Below are positions 51,501 through 61,493 of a DNA stretch of 64,000 bases, piece by piece. The notes below the pieces were generated by a model. That model searched no databases. It saw nothing but the letters and a program-made list of their open reading frames with translations, and was not told the origin of the DNA. Origin of the DNA: Hyalella azteca (taxonomy: Eukaryota > Arthropoda > Malacostraca > Amphipoda > Hyalellidae); contig NW_025939768.1 of NCBI RefSeq assembly GCF_000764305.2, positions 117,535-181,534 of the forward strand, in the 5' to 3' direction. How positions within the stretch are numbered: position 1 is the first letter of the stretch; every line of letters starts with the position of its first letter. The position numbers and the translations under genes are program-made.

Positions 51501-53286
51501 AATGCCGTAATGATACAATTTATAAAAAACCGCGCCAAAATAAGAGTGATTACAACGGTTCTATATAGAGCTAATTTATTCATTAGATGACACTAATGTA
51601 TGCATCAGATATACTAACATATCACCAGAGACAAGATTCTACATCTAATAGAAATAGGTACTGCAGCTTATAAATAATGTAATATCAAGAGATGACAAGA
51701 TTTTGTCCAGGTCTTGCTGGCTCTCCCTGCCCGGCGCGGTGAGACCACGCGCGCTGTCGCTGGCCTGGGCACATGGAAATCTCTTACAAAAGTCGTATCA
51801 TGTACACATGTAGTTATGCTCAGCGAGAAAATTAGGATTTCTCAGCGACATGCTTTCTGTATTCATGCATCATGAAGTCCTGATAGCTTAAATGATGAAT
51901 ATTGAAAATTTGAGTTTTTTTAATTGTAATTCACCATACATAAAAACAAACATAACTGAGTTAAAGCAATCAAAGTTTATATCGTAATTTTCGAAAAAGC
52001 AAAACAATAGAGTGAGACGTGCATAGGAAAAACAATATTACTTGACATGTATACATCAGACCCACATGCAGGGTGGAAAAAGACGAAGTCGAGTGATCGA
52101 ATGAAGAACGCGCATAGGGTGAAAAAGACCCAAATTATCGTAAAGTTGATAATACGACTTTTTGTTCATCGAATAGATTATGAATCGGATAGTGTAATTC
52201 ATTTGCAATTTCTTTATATATTTATTCGAAAACAGGTGCTGTATCTGTACTGTTAATGTGGTGCTCTGCACACATGCATCACACACTTGAACATCAGCGT
52301 TCGATATCCTGAGCAAAGGAATGAGCGGGAACGGCACACACATACGGTGTATATATAAGCTGAGAGCTCAGCAAGAATTTTGAAAATTTTGAAAAGAAAA
52401 GTGCCTGTAAGAATTTTCAATTATGGAAGGCATCCGCAAGACAACAATGAATTTTCAATAATAATCTTGATAAAACCGCTCGTAAGGTGAGCTACCATCA
52501 CAAAACAATAAGCATAAGTTAAGACCAATTACTATATAATATGGAAGAGTCAAAAGAGTTTTGAACAAAATATTAATTTATATCATCGGTCATCGATTGG
52601 TACAGACCAATTAGAACTACCGATCAATTAGCTACCGGTCAGCAATGAGGCAGTAGAGGATGATAATAGTAAAGTTGATATAGTATAGTATAATATATAT
52701 TGTTAATATAGTATGATAATAGTAAAGTTGATATAGTATAGTACAGTATAATATATATAGTTAATATAGTATGATAATTTAGTATAGTTAAACCTTCAAC
52801 CTCACGACGTTGAGATCGAGAAAACGCACTTGTAACCCCATTCAAGTAAATTCAAAGAACGTTGAATCGAGTTTCACGGAATTCTATTATACGAATTCAA
52901 TGTAAACGTATTACCTACTAATGATATGATTTCTTGACTACCTTCCTGAGCTCCCGTTGCTGAGCGCGCATTTCTCTGGCAGCTCGCATACTCTTAAGCT
53001 TTGCAAGCTTGTTTTCTTTCTCCTTCTTCCACTGCAGTGTAATGGCAGCAAGCCGTGAAGGAGGTGGGGACCTGAGTAGAGCAGCATACAAGGGAAGTCC
53101 ATCCCCACACTCATGCACCATAGTGCTACCGCCTCCTGAACACTGACGTTCTTCAACACTGCACTGCTGTGCTGCGTAGTCAGTTGCGCGAACTGGGGCG
53201 GCAGAGTCGCACGTCGAGAGGTTTCGAAATGCCGTCGTCACAGGGAGTATAGACGGTGTTGCAGATGTATGGGCCGGTTCTGTCAT
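30507..53286 (-). CDS. sw: Cytoplasmic dynein 1 intermediate chain (DYNC1I / short wing)
   Basis: Motor subunit that joins dynein heavy chains, light chains and dynactin. Exons in transcript order: 52942-53286, 51686-51764, 51163-51189, 49927-50047, 49289-49398, 47326-47358, 44322-44342, 40237-40281 (candidate cassette), 37852-37899, 36559-36653, 36126-36204, 35436-35592, 34876-34998, 34400-34531, 33975-34092, 33467-33580, 33114-33231, 32519-32679, 31335-31475, 31020-31145 and 30507-30653. Phases close to 780 codons. Parts: basic N-terminal coiled coil ([20 protein letters not shown], dynactin-binding type); Tctex-type site ([14 protein letters not shown]) next to an LC8-type VQTT; DWWRPRK...[11 protein letters not shown] as in Drosophila sw; Roadblock-binding [13 protein letters not shown] helix; seven-bladed WD40 domain ([23 protein letters not shown]); C-terminal [10 protein letters not shown] plus a Ser-rich tail. 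A TAA lies four codons upstream of the first ATG. The 115-codon first exon is longer than usual, so the start is uncertain. The donors of exons 51686 and 35436 are unusual. Confidence 0.95.
32819..32958 (-). repeat. Repeat F, copy in dynein intron
   Basis: About 140-bp dispersed repeat: ACTCAGTACTCACTGCAGTG, GAGAGCGCATTTTCTCGTCG, a GGACGGACAGACGGAC core and finally GAGAAAATGCGCTAAAAA. Five copies lie in the window (also 9226-9365, 33366-33440, 35238-35384 and 54281-54440). No coding capacity; probably a short non-autonomous element. Confidence 0.8.
33366..33440 (-). repeat. Repeat F, internally deleted copy
   Basis: Jumps from ACTCACTGCAGTG straight to CACAATAGTGCATTTTTCCA, lacking the GGACGGACAGACGGAC core present in the other copies. 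Confidence 0.75.
35238..35384 (-). repeat. Repeat F, copy in dynein intron
   Basis: Same order of blocks as the 32819 copy, with the core partly duplicated (GTCACGGACGGACAAGCATG then GTCACAGACGGACATCACGA). It lies about 50 bp downstream of the donor of exon 35436-35592. Confidence 0.8.
35585..35830 (-). repeat. 72-85-bp triplicate copying a dynein acceptor site
   Basis: Three tandem copies each contain AGCTGCCAA, which on the gene strand is TTGGCAG|CT, the acceptor of exon 35436-35592. The copies sit at 35591, 35676 and 35748. The upstream copy at 35748 would read into a stop within four codons, so the innermost copy must be the productive one. Confidence 0.85.
36390..36510. repeat. ACTAGTATATAT-rich palindromic segment
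   Basis: Repeated ACTAGTATATATAG and TATACTAGTA words in both orientations in a dynein intron. AT-rich and self-complementary, with no other feature. Confidence 0.6.
36687..36912. repeat. 52-bp tandem repeat in dynein intron
   Basis: Four copies of a unit starting TACGGTTAATAAGAAGCTC and ending GTGTGAACATG or GTGTGGACATG. On the gene strand the array ends about 30 bp before the acceptor of exon 36559-36653. Confidence 0.9.
37697..37770. repeat. Dispersed 75-bp repeat, copy 1
   Basis: CCTGACCCAGTTTGGCCCGG, CGTATCAATGCT and GTGTCACTATTCAGACAATA match 56326-56402 (CCTGACCCAGCTTTGCCCGG, CGTATCAGTGCT, GTGTCACACTCTGACAATA). Old and diverged; the origin is unknown. Confidence 0.55.
40237..40281 (-). 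CDS. sw: Candidate 45-bp cassette exon of the dynein intermediate chain
   Basis: It has a strong pyrimidine tract and acceptor (TTTTTTTCTCTAG|GGGATGG) and a strong donor (ATGC|GTAAGTAAG). It is phase 1 on both sides, like its neighbours, so it can be included or skipped without shifting the frame. It would insert [14 protein letters not shown] plus one joined residue on each side, between FDYY and EYNLNPG. I know of no homologous segment, so it may be lineage-specific or a decoy. Confidence 0.45.
42223..42295. repeat. About 19-bp short tandem repeat
   Basis: Four copies of AAATGTAGTAAACGAATA-like units. An 18-bp perfect doublet (GAATTTACGTATTTGCGA) follows at 42342-42378. Both are intronic in the dynein gene. 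Confidence 0.7.
43885..44300. repeat. 130-140-bp triplicate in dynein intron
   Basis: Three copies of a block containing AATGCAAGAGATG, TACAGATA(C)GAGTCCAAGA, AAGTTGTTTTTG and AGTGTATGAATGTG, with (GT)n at the joints. The array stops about 22 bp beyond the donor of the 21-bp exon at 44322. Confidence 0.85.
47085..47303. repeat. About 43-bp tandem repeat in dynein intron
   Basis: Five copies of units like GCGATAAGGAGTCACTAAAA plus CAGATAGCGCGACACTAGCA. The two nearest the exon are the most alike. It ends about 23 bp past the donor of the 33-bp exon at 47326. Confidence 0.85.
48698..49270. repeat. 59-bp minisatellite in dynein intron (10 copies)
   Basis: Ten copies of a unit from GTTGTACTGGCGGCCACTAC through TGTCCGCATGTACAAGCAAG to ACCCTCAAGAGTGTAGCAA. 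Because 59 is not a multiple of 3, each frame cycles through the unit and long spurious frames appear on the plus strand. It ends about 20 bp past the donor of exon 49289-49398. Confidence 0.95.
52660..52790. repeat. About 60-bp tandem duplication, AT-rich
   Basis: Two copies of ATGATAATAGTAAAGTTGAT followed by ATAGTATAGTA and TAATATATATNGTTAATATA, in the first dynein intron. Confidence 0.8.
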
Positions 53287-54280
53287 TGCGGTGAAGAGTT
53301 AAGAGGAGTTCTGTGTCTTCTCTGTGTCATGATGTGCTCGATAATTGATACTTAGGATGCTAGTTACAAATATAGCAACGGCCGGTCACTGATGAAGCTT
53401 AGTGAAGTATGAAGCTTAGTGAAGTTACTGAAGACATTGACGCACCGTGCACTTTAGACTCGTGTATCACAGTTAAATCACAGTGTCAGGTTAAAAGCGA
53501 GCACCAAGACAATCAATATGCCTAATAAGTAGATAAAAGGACTTCGATACACACTAAAATAAAATCAAAATAACTTAGTAAATCTTTGATTTTGATCAAT
53601 GTGAATAATTCGAGGTAGTCTGCCTGCCTGCATCTTCTAATACGAAACAAAACAACCAGCATTTTGATCAGCAAAGACCTTACTTCTGGCCAAGATCGTT
53701 AACAAAGTTTCAGTACGTGGCAATAAAACAAACATGTGCATATTTCGACAGTGAGAAATTATGTAGATAACTACTATCTATAGAAGAGATGACATTAGAA
53801 GCAGAAAAAAACAGCACGAATAAGAACGCAACGAAGAAGACTCGAAGCAAAAATGATCACTCGCTTTTCAAGGTAAAATCAAGATCAAAACGGCAAGTTC
53901 ACAAGTTCCAAATAACGAACGGTAGCAAAAAGTCATCAAAATATAGAAACACACACCGGTCTATCACATTAGGCACACAAGTGTGTGATCATTTCAGTGC
54001 TCACTGGAACGTGACTAGACACAGAACACGTGTAGCTGAGTCACCGATACTGGGCTGAACTAGCAGCAGTGCGAGCAAGACTAAGCCTGTTAGTCGCATG
54101 CAGCGCCAACAGTGGCTCTAAGAACTTTCGCACACACCAACAAGATAACGACGCTCTAGATAACAAGCGATTGTGCAGTTACTTGTAATTATTATGCGCA
54201 TTACAAAGTACCACCTAGCAATGAATTGGGCAGGTTAATTAGGCGACACACGCTATTCTTGAAGAAATTCATTATCTTTT

Positions 54281-54440
54281 TAGCGCAATTTCTCATTTAT
54301 AGAAAAAGGGCGCTATTATGCTCGCCATGTCCGTCTGTCTGTCTATCCGTCTGTGTCTTTACGTTTTCGTCGACGAGAAAATGCGCTCTCTGACTCTCTG
54401 TCACTCACTGCAGTGAGTACAGACTACAGAGTTATATTTT
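54281..54440 (+). repeat. Repeat F, plus-strand copy
   Basis: Begins TTTTTAGCGCAATTTCTCAT, then a CCGTCTGTCTGTC core, GTCGACGAGAAAATGCGCTC and CACTGCAGTGAGTAC. It is the reverse of the copies in the dynein introns. Confidence 0.8.
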
Positions 54441-55785
54441 TTTCTTCATACAGCATTTACAGCATACCTCCTTCAGCACTGGCGTGCATGACTAAGGCAA
54501 ACGCACCATCAAGGTCAAGGTCGAACATACTGGTACTTCATTTGCACGGCATCACGCAATAGAAGCGATCGAACAGGCTGTTTAGTCGAGAAATTTTAAA
54601 ATCCAAACCAACTAACAGCGACTCCAGCAACAACATTGCAAAGGAAACAAACGTTGGTGGCTAGTATGATTTTGACGACCAGCAACTAGTGTAGCGCCAA
54701 GCAGGACGGAACTACTCAACATCGACACTATAAAGCGCTGTGGTGCTCTAGCTCAGCTGCACTCGGTTCTACTGCACTACACTTCCTCTCTTTATTGCTC
54801 TTAGATTTAAGTTGCCTCATCACATATATACCGCAATAACTAATATTTATTAAAGACGTTCTCATTGTAAGCCGAAATGTTCACAATTGGTAACCTGACG
54901 TTGAAGTTTAATTATTCCGTTTATTCGTAATTTCATATAGCTAGTTCGCTAAGTTAATGGATCACATCTTTCAACTGATTAAACCGTAATTAAATGTGAG
55001 TTTTAACTTCCAGTTCCGGCCACGATTATCCAAACGTGCATTTTCAACTTCCGGCCACGAACTTCAACCGAGATGAAATAAAAACGTCCTGTGAGGGCTG
55101 CGTGCACACCGCAAACCACGAAACAAAGGCATGCTTACCAGTGCTTCCATCAACAACTGCATTTCGCTCAATAGAATTGAATTACGTCACGAGAACAAAA
55201 GTACATTTTCGGACTTTACATCCAATTTCTCCTGTGTTACAGGGAATAGTAAGGAAGCAGAGCGGTAGCAGGAAGTGGGGACTAGACACAACACATGTCG
55301 ACCAGGTCAGAGCTAAAAACAATCTCCACCCTACAGACTCACGACTTCTAACATCAACTATTTGCCTCACTTCCTCCGTCTGAATCGTGACCACTTTAAT
55401 CGTTTAGTATTTCATTTTCTTCAAGGAAAAGCGACCAAAACGAGAGTCCAGATGAGAAACAACATCATCACGGTGAGAAGTAACGGTTATGTGCCGCAAA
55501 GTCATGCTGAAGAGCTGCGCACCAGCATGCCCTCACACCATCACCGCCTGACAACAACTGCCAGGTTAAAACTTAAAATGCTGATAGTCTCGTCAGTCGT
55601 CACTCTTGTGTCTTTTCGTCTAAACTCTAGTCATCTCTCCCTTGAGAACCTATAAAATGGTTCATAAAAATGAAGTATGCTCGAATGCTTACCGTTACTT
55701 GTAAGCATGAAACTTACAAGTAACGTGAGTTAAGAGTTAAGTCTCACATTACAATGATTATGTGAGATTTTGAAAATCTCACATA

Positions 55786-55868
55786 AAAGTTGCACACATG
55801 TGTTGGCTTAAAAACGTGATTGACAGAATTTGCATATCTCATTATAAAAAAAATGGCAGTCATTTCCA
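55786..55868 (+). mobile_element. Family A fragment
   Basis: CACATAAAAGTTGCACACAT through GGCTTAAAAACGTGATTGAC to TGGCAGTCATTTCCAC is nearly identical to copy A3 at 60562-60652. Both ends are truncated. Confidence 0.75.
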
Positions 55869-56325
55869 CAAACAAATATTATGAACAATCTATTTTTAAC
55901 ATTCAAGGTTGTTGCTATGAAGCAATTGTTGGCCGGAAGCGCAGCCTTTTACAGAGGCCATCACTATAAAACCTCCATTGCGTGAAATTAATAAAAAACA
56001 TTATAAATAAAAAAACATAATTATTACACAGTTCTATCCACGAGCAACAGCGAGCGACATGTTCAGTTTAAGATTCAGATCAAAACACAAAGAACTAGGC
56101 ACGTATAGAAAGAACGTTCTAGGGAGCATATTTCCACGAAACCCTGAAAAAGAACATTGATAATAAAGCCTTTAGCGAACCAAACTAGCTACGCACGACT
56201 GTCGCTTACAATGACCGCAACGCCGCGACGCCGGTTCCGAGAGTGACAAGTACGTGACCGCATCTTACACTCAGAAAAATCTAAATAATTTTGTCAAATA
56301 GTTAAGCACTTCTTTCTCTTGTGTG

Positions 56326-56402
56326 GGACATCCTGACCCAGCTTTGCCCGGCGACAAGACGTATCAGTGCTACGCGAAGAAAGTGTCACACTCTGACAAT
56401 AA
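56326..56402. repeat. Dispersed 75-bp repeat, copy 2
   Basis: See the copy at 37697-37770, which shares three short blocks in the same order and orientation. Confidence 0.55.
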
Positions 56403-58305
56403 TTGTTCTTCTTTTTCTTTATTTTCTATTAATGAAATTTTTTTCGGAGTATAGTGTTTCAGAGCGTTGTACGAAATGTACTTGCATAGCAAAATATATG
56501 AGCGCACACAATTTGACAATGATTTGGCTCGTACCCTATAACAATCTAATTTCAAAATGACAGCTAAGGATTCTGGAAGTGAAGCCGTCGCACAAAGAAT
56601 AGTTGGATGCTTTGCAATATAATTCCCTTTAACAAAAACGCGCTGCAATGATACTGATGAGATTAGGCATTTTAAGAAAAACTCTCAAAAGAACATTGTA
56701 TTCGTGTCCAACACTGACAGAATGCAACATTACTTTATCTGTTCATTATAACAAAGGGAAGAAGTCCTAAAAATCTATTGAAGATTACAATTTGTGAGTA
56801 ATGATGAGCATTGAGAGTGAATGAGTCCAGTAACAAACGGCGGGTGGAGATTCTGCAATATAAAAAAAACACCCTTGATCTAGAGATAGCCACCCTTGCA
56901 AGCAGTAGTGCTTAATTGTTCTAGTGTTCAAGATAAAATAAGAACAAAGAAAGAGTAATTGAGAAGCATCATACAAGGCATTAAAAGTTTCCATGACTTT
57001 GTAATTCTATGTATTACTCTCAGTGCCTTATGACAATTTTAAATCTATGCTAGTGATGAGGGTGAGAATGACAACTCTAACTTGACACAAGCATGTTATT
57101 GGGTAAATAATAATAATAAATAATAATACTAATATAATAATAATTAATTGCTCCGTATTTTGAGCTAAGTCAGTTGCATAGCATAACATTTAGAACAGCA
57201 AGCCCATACTGACAACAGCTTTAAGGGAAGCCATAGGGAAGCAGTTATAACGCCAAATGAACCTATTCATGAACTCCCCACACAAACAAGCACTCAACAT
57301 TTTCAACAGGACACCCACAATGTGTGCAACTTTTTATTTAAATAAAATTTTCAGGGAATTTAACTCTTGTCAGACTGCATCACACCGACAATGATTAAAC
57401 AATGAAAATTGTGAGGAACTGGATAACTAGACAAGCATGCAAATACAAATGCCCAAACTTCAACAATAAAGCATAAAGGGAAAAATATTGACATTATTGT
57501 CAAGTTTAATCAACATGCTTCACTTAATTTGAAACCAAGCACTAATTATGAATGCAGAAAATTCTTGTGCGTATAAGTAAAAAGTTTTGCAATAAAACAG
57601 TAGTTTAAATGAAAAAAATTCACAAGTCAAATAGGCAATTATAAACATTTTTGTTTGGTTACTGACACTTGTTGAGATTCATCAAAACTATCATCAATCA
57701 TCAGTTGTGAATGGTTTGTACCATTTTAAACATGAAGTGCAACAGAATTGCACCATTGAGAATAATAATAGTCACTGAATTGCATGTAAAGCTTAAACTA
57801 AGAAAATTATTATGTCTAAAAATCTTTATATAATGCAAGGCAGAAATCACCTTTGATGACAAATGAGAAGGACCTTAGGTTGAATGTACTCCTAAAGAAA
57901 AATTCAATGCATCAATAAATGCAAAAAGCACATCAGCATTGAAATAATGAAAAAAAATAACAATGATTCTAACAGTTCAACTTGCACTCTTCATTAACAT
58001 GGGAGTAAAAACAAAACAACATCTTGACAACAACTAGTTGAATTCTCACAGAATTGTAAGAAAATACATGCAGAAGTTGTTTGTACATACCCGGCCCATG
58101 AGCTTCTAAAGAAGAAAAAACACGCTTGAAATTACTCTTGTTAGAAAATGCAAGTTAAGCCAATTAAGGCATGCTGCCTATGTACAACTTCAGTAAAATT
58201 TGAAATTCATGACCAGAATACAGAAAAATCACACACTACAGAACCCCATATACAAGGGAAATTTCTTAAACATAACAATTCAAACCCCAGTATGGAATTT
58301 ACATA

Positions 58306-58885
58306 CAGGGTGTACCAGAATTAACTGACCCTTTTAATTTGTTAATAAATAAAAATTAAGAACGTTATGAAGTTGAAACTTGTTTTATTTAAAAGAAGAA
58401 CATTTTTATGGTAATATTGTATCATAGTTACATCATTATCCTGTATAGCTTGCTAAATTTGTGTTTAATTATCAAGCCTTAAATTTTCATCATGATTCGC
58501 TACAGCAAAGAAGAAAGAACAAAAATTATCGCTACAGTCAATAACGATGTCAATAACAGAAGTTCAACGTGATTACAGGATCCATTTCAAAACAAGGATC
58601 CTTCAAAAAACACATTTAAATATCTTTATCGAAAATTTGCGGATATCAAAAATTTGCACTCTCGTCAGAAACACTAATGAAGGTTATGAAAGCAACGAAG
58701 AGAAGAGCCCTATTTTGTCAAAACAATTGTGGTGGGCATTTAAAAGATATTATATTTAAAAACTAGGATACAATATTACCATAAAAATGTTCTTCTTTTA
58801 AATAAAACAAGTTTCAACTTCAAAACGTTCTTGGTTTTTTATTTATTAACAAATTAAAAGGGTCAGTTAATTCTGGTACACCCTG
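58306..58885 (+). mobile_element. Mariner-like element, internally deleted, long inverted repeats
   Basis: Ends are CAGGGTGTACCAGAATTAAC inverted at both sides. The pairing extends about 120 bp inward (through TTTTATTTAAAAGAAGAACA), and TA flanks both ends (58304-58305 and 58886-58887). TA target and CAGGGTGT start are typical of mariner-type transposons. Only a remnant of the N-terminal transposase helix-turn-helix remains inside. A 580-bp length against about 1.3 kb for a complete mariner means most of the gene is gone. Confidence 0.85.
58492..58700 (+). pseudogene. Remnant of mariner-type transposase DNA-binding domain
   Basis: The frame opens with MIRYSKEERTKIIATVNNDV. After a frame change, SITEVQRDYRIHFKT and PSKNTFKYLYRKFADI are readable in neighbouring frames, the usual order in mariner/DUF4817-type HTH domains. 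At least two frame breaks and no catalytic region make it non-functional. Confidence 0.6.
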
Positions 58886-58965
58886 TACATGCAGTAAGTT
58901 GCTATAATTGCCACTGTTTTGAGGCTTGAACAACCATATCTGCAGATATTTTTATCCAGTAGATA

Positions 58966-61270
58966 CCATCACACGGGTTAATAAAGGACAGGCAACGTAA
59001 ATCGGGACAGTTGTCCCACATTTTGTAGAAATGTTGTAGCAGCTAAACTAATCAAAATATTGCAAAACTAAAAGTAGTGGCATAAAGTTCAAAATTTTCC
59101 AATCTATGTAGCATAAAGCAAGTTACAAAATTTAAGAAATCATACATTTCCTATAGTCAGATGGGGTAAGACGGGATCACAGCCTTCATGGGGTAAGAAA
59201 GGACTGGCCTATGGCATGCATAGTGCATACTGATTGCACTGAGTTCAATTTGATATAAGAATCTGTTAGAACAACTATTTCCTGTCATTTCAGTGTGTTT
59301 CAACAATGTACCGTACTGCAAATAATGAATTCTAGGCAATTTTTTTAAAACCTATGTGGAGATAGGTCAAAAAATAGTTAACCTCATTTGGGAAATAAAC
59401 TTTGACTAATAACCAGAACTTTGTCCATACCAGACTTTCATACCAGTTACCCTAACTGCCTGATGTGCATTCTAAAATGGGGTAAAAAAGACTGGACATG
59501 GGGTAAGATGGGACCACCAAATGGTTCAGTTTCATCCCACAAGTGGCCCTGTCTTACCCCCAAATGGAATGGTCCTATCTTGCCTCATAGAATAAAGTTA
59601 TTCAACAGACATATATAGGGAGTATTAAAAAAAATTTTATCTGCTGCTCAAATTAACAAATTTTTATGTTCATAAAGTAACTTTGTGGAGGCCAAAACAA
59701 GGCTCATATACGCATGCAGTGTTACTCATCACCTTCCTTTCCACAGGAATAAAGAGCTATACATTTTAAACAACAACAAACAAAAGAATACAATAACAAA
59801 GTGAAACAATAACAAATGACTCATCTAGCATTTCTAGCTGGACCTGGGACAGCAGAAGGCAGAAGGCATTGAATATGTGCTGTTTGGCCCGGTATGCCCA
59901 AATTTCATAGATAAAATTTTTCAGTTTCCTGATGTAGAGGCAACAGCCCTTCTTCAAAAAATCAAAGAAAAAAGGTTGCACCAAGATTAGACCAACAGCC
60001 ATGGACTTGGTAATGGACTGACTGAAGGACTTGGTAAAGAAATACATATATTTATGGTGACAGACAAAGGCCTGCATTAAATTATAATAAACTGTAAGCA
60101 CCATTTTTTTATTTAAAAAGCTTAATTTCTTTGTGGTATCATAATTTAATATGTTTCTAGATGAATAATATTAAATATCAAGTCCTTAATTCGATTAAAA
60201 ACCTAGAAATCATGAAGTTAGAGGCTGGTCCTGTCTTACCCCAACACGGTCCCATCTTACCCCAGCGGGGTAAGATGGGACCAGCCCACTTTTTTGGCTT
60301 TGTACAAAAAAGGGTTCAATATTCAAAAAGTCTAAGGTGGGGATAGAAGTCCATTGCACCAACATACCATTTGGTATGTTCAAGGTTTTTCATTTATCCA
60401 TAGTATAGGTGCTACATGCTTGTTAGTGATTTTGGTCCTGTCTCCTCCATCTAACTATATACAATACCTCTAAAAAAGTGTGTAAAGTGAGATTTTGGAA
60501 ACGTAGGTACCTCTGCTAAGGTCTGTAATAAAAAAAATATTTGCTGTATCAAAAAATTTTACTCACATAAAAGTTGCACACAGGTGTTGGCTTAAAAACG
60601 TGATTGACAGAATTTGCATATCTCATCATAAAAAAAATGGCAGTCATTTCCACAAGACAGGGTAATAAGGGATATCCCCCAGCCTGGGGTAATAAGGGAC
60701 ACCCCTAAAAACGCATTTACAGTAGAACCATGATAAGCAAAGGCTCCAGTTAACAAAAAAATCAATTGACTACAACAAATTTGATTCTATTGTTCTATTC
60801 ACCTCACTCGGCAAAAAAAATCACTTGACAAAAAATGAATGCATCATCAGTCATCACAAAACTGTGCACAGAATGTCAGATAGAATTGTGCACTGGGCAT
60901 CATAAAATGAAAAGAAATTAACCTAAACTATGATTTTTGTCTCCAAAAAATATGATGGTTTTCACTAGAATATTCCTTTCTGTTTCAGGTATGTTTTTAT
61001 GATTGTTTTTTGTTATAGTGAATTCACTTGACCCAATTAAAATGGTGTGAAATTACAAGCCATCCTGTAACTTACAGATACAGTAAAGTGCTATATGGCT
61101 ACTGATATGAAGCTTACAGTGGACAAGGTCATTGTAAATGCTCAATGGCATGTTCAGGATATGGTGATATCGCATCAATAATACGGTAATGTATGAATAT
61201 GGCAATATCATATCAATAAAGGAAAAACAAGTAAAAATCACAGAAAATGTCATTTATTCTACCTCTACAT
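58966..61270 (+). mobile_element. Family A DNA transposon, copy A3, cut by adapter
   Basis: Starts near CCATCACACGGGTTAATAAA after TA and follows A1/A2 through GTAGAACCATGATAAGCAAA and GCTCAATGGCATGTTCA. It stops at 61270 in ATTCTACCTCTACAT, exactly where the adapter begins; A1 continues past the same word at about 9900. Element E is inserted at 59156. Confidence 0.75.
59156..60455 (+). mobile_element. Element E, TA-flanked DNA transposon inside A3
   Basis: Left end GTCAGATGGGGTAAGACGGG and right end, reversed, GTTAGATGGAGGAGACAGGA, flanked by TA (59154-59155 and 60456-60457). The motif GGGGTAAGATGGGACC or its inverse occurs about ten times inside, for example at 59188, 59497, 59543, 60228, 60246 and 60264. 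No transposase frame is recognisable. Confidence 0.75.
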
Positions 61271-61308
61271 CTGTCTCTTATACACATCTAGATGTGTATA
61301 AGAGACAG
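61271..61308. other. Nextera mate-pair junction adapter (assembly artefact)
   Basis: A 38-bp perfect palindrome made of the 19-bp Tn5 mosaic end CTGTCTCTTATACACATCT followed by its inverse. This is the circularisation junction of Nextera mate-pair libraries, not genomic DNA. It interrupts family A copy A3. Confidence 0.98.
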
Positions 61309-61455
61309 GTGTAATGCATTGATTTACCGCAACGTTACTAAGGACAGGTGAAATGCATTCTGGCGCCCGTGGTCCGCCCCGTGATGTTTCCATACAAGCA
61401 TTTGGGAAGTTGCCTTCTGCTGTCAAGCCTGACATCTTCATAAGTGGTTCCATCA
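61309..61455. other. 147-bp fragment between two adapters, origin unknown
   Basis: Bounded on both sides by complete junction adapters, so its place in the genome is unknown. It is richer in G+C than its surroundings and open on both strands (plus: GARGPPRDVSIQAFGKLPSA; minus: GLTAEGNFPNACMETS). It could be an exon piece from elsewhere. I do not recognise the protein. Confidence 0.6.
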
Positions 61456-61493
61456 CTGTCTCTTATACACATCTAGATGTGTATAAGAGACAG
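61456..61493. other. Second Nextera mate-pair junction adapter
   Basis: Identical 38-bp palindrome to the one at 61271. Translated, it gives the well-known contaminant peptide VSYTHLDVYKRQ. Confidence 0.98.

Larger units (their letters stand above)
53287..58305. other. Upstream region of the dynein gene, no gene recognised
   Basis: It should contain the dynein promoter and 5' untranslated exon(s), but I cannot place them. It contains a repeat-F copy (54281-54440), a family A fragment (55786-55868), and a local palindrome at 55693-55725 (CGTTACTTGTAAG with its inverse). Open frames such as 55036-55383 have no recognisable domains or codon pattern and are not called. Confidence 0.45.

Noticed and set aside
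55036..55655. 115- and 97-codon open frames upstream of the dynein gene
   Set aside because: No homology that I recognise, no matching splice structure; composition fits untranslated or intergenic DNA.
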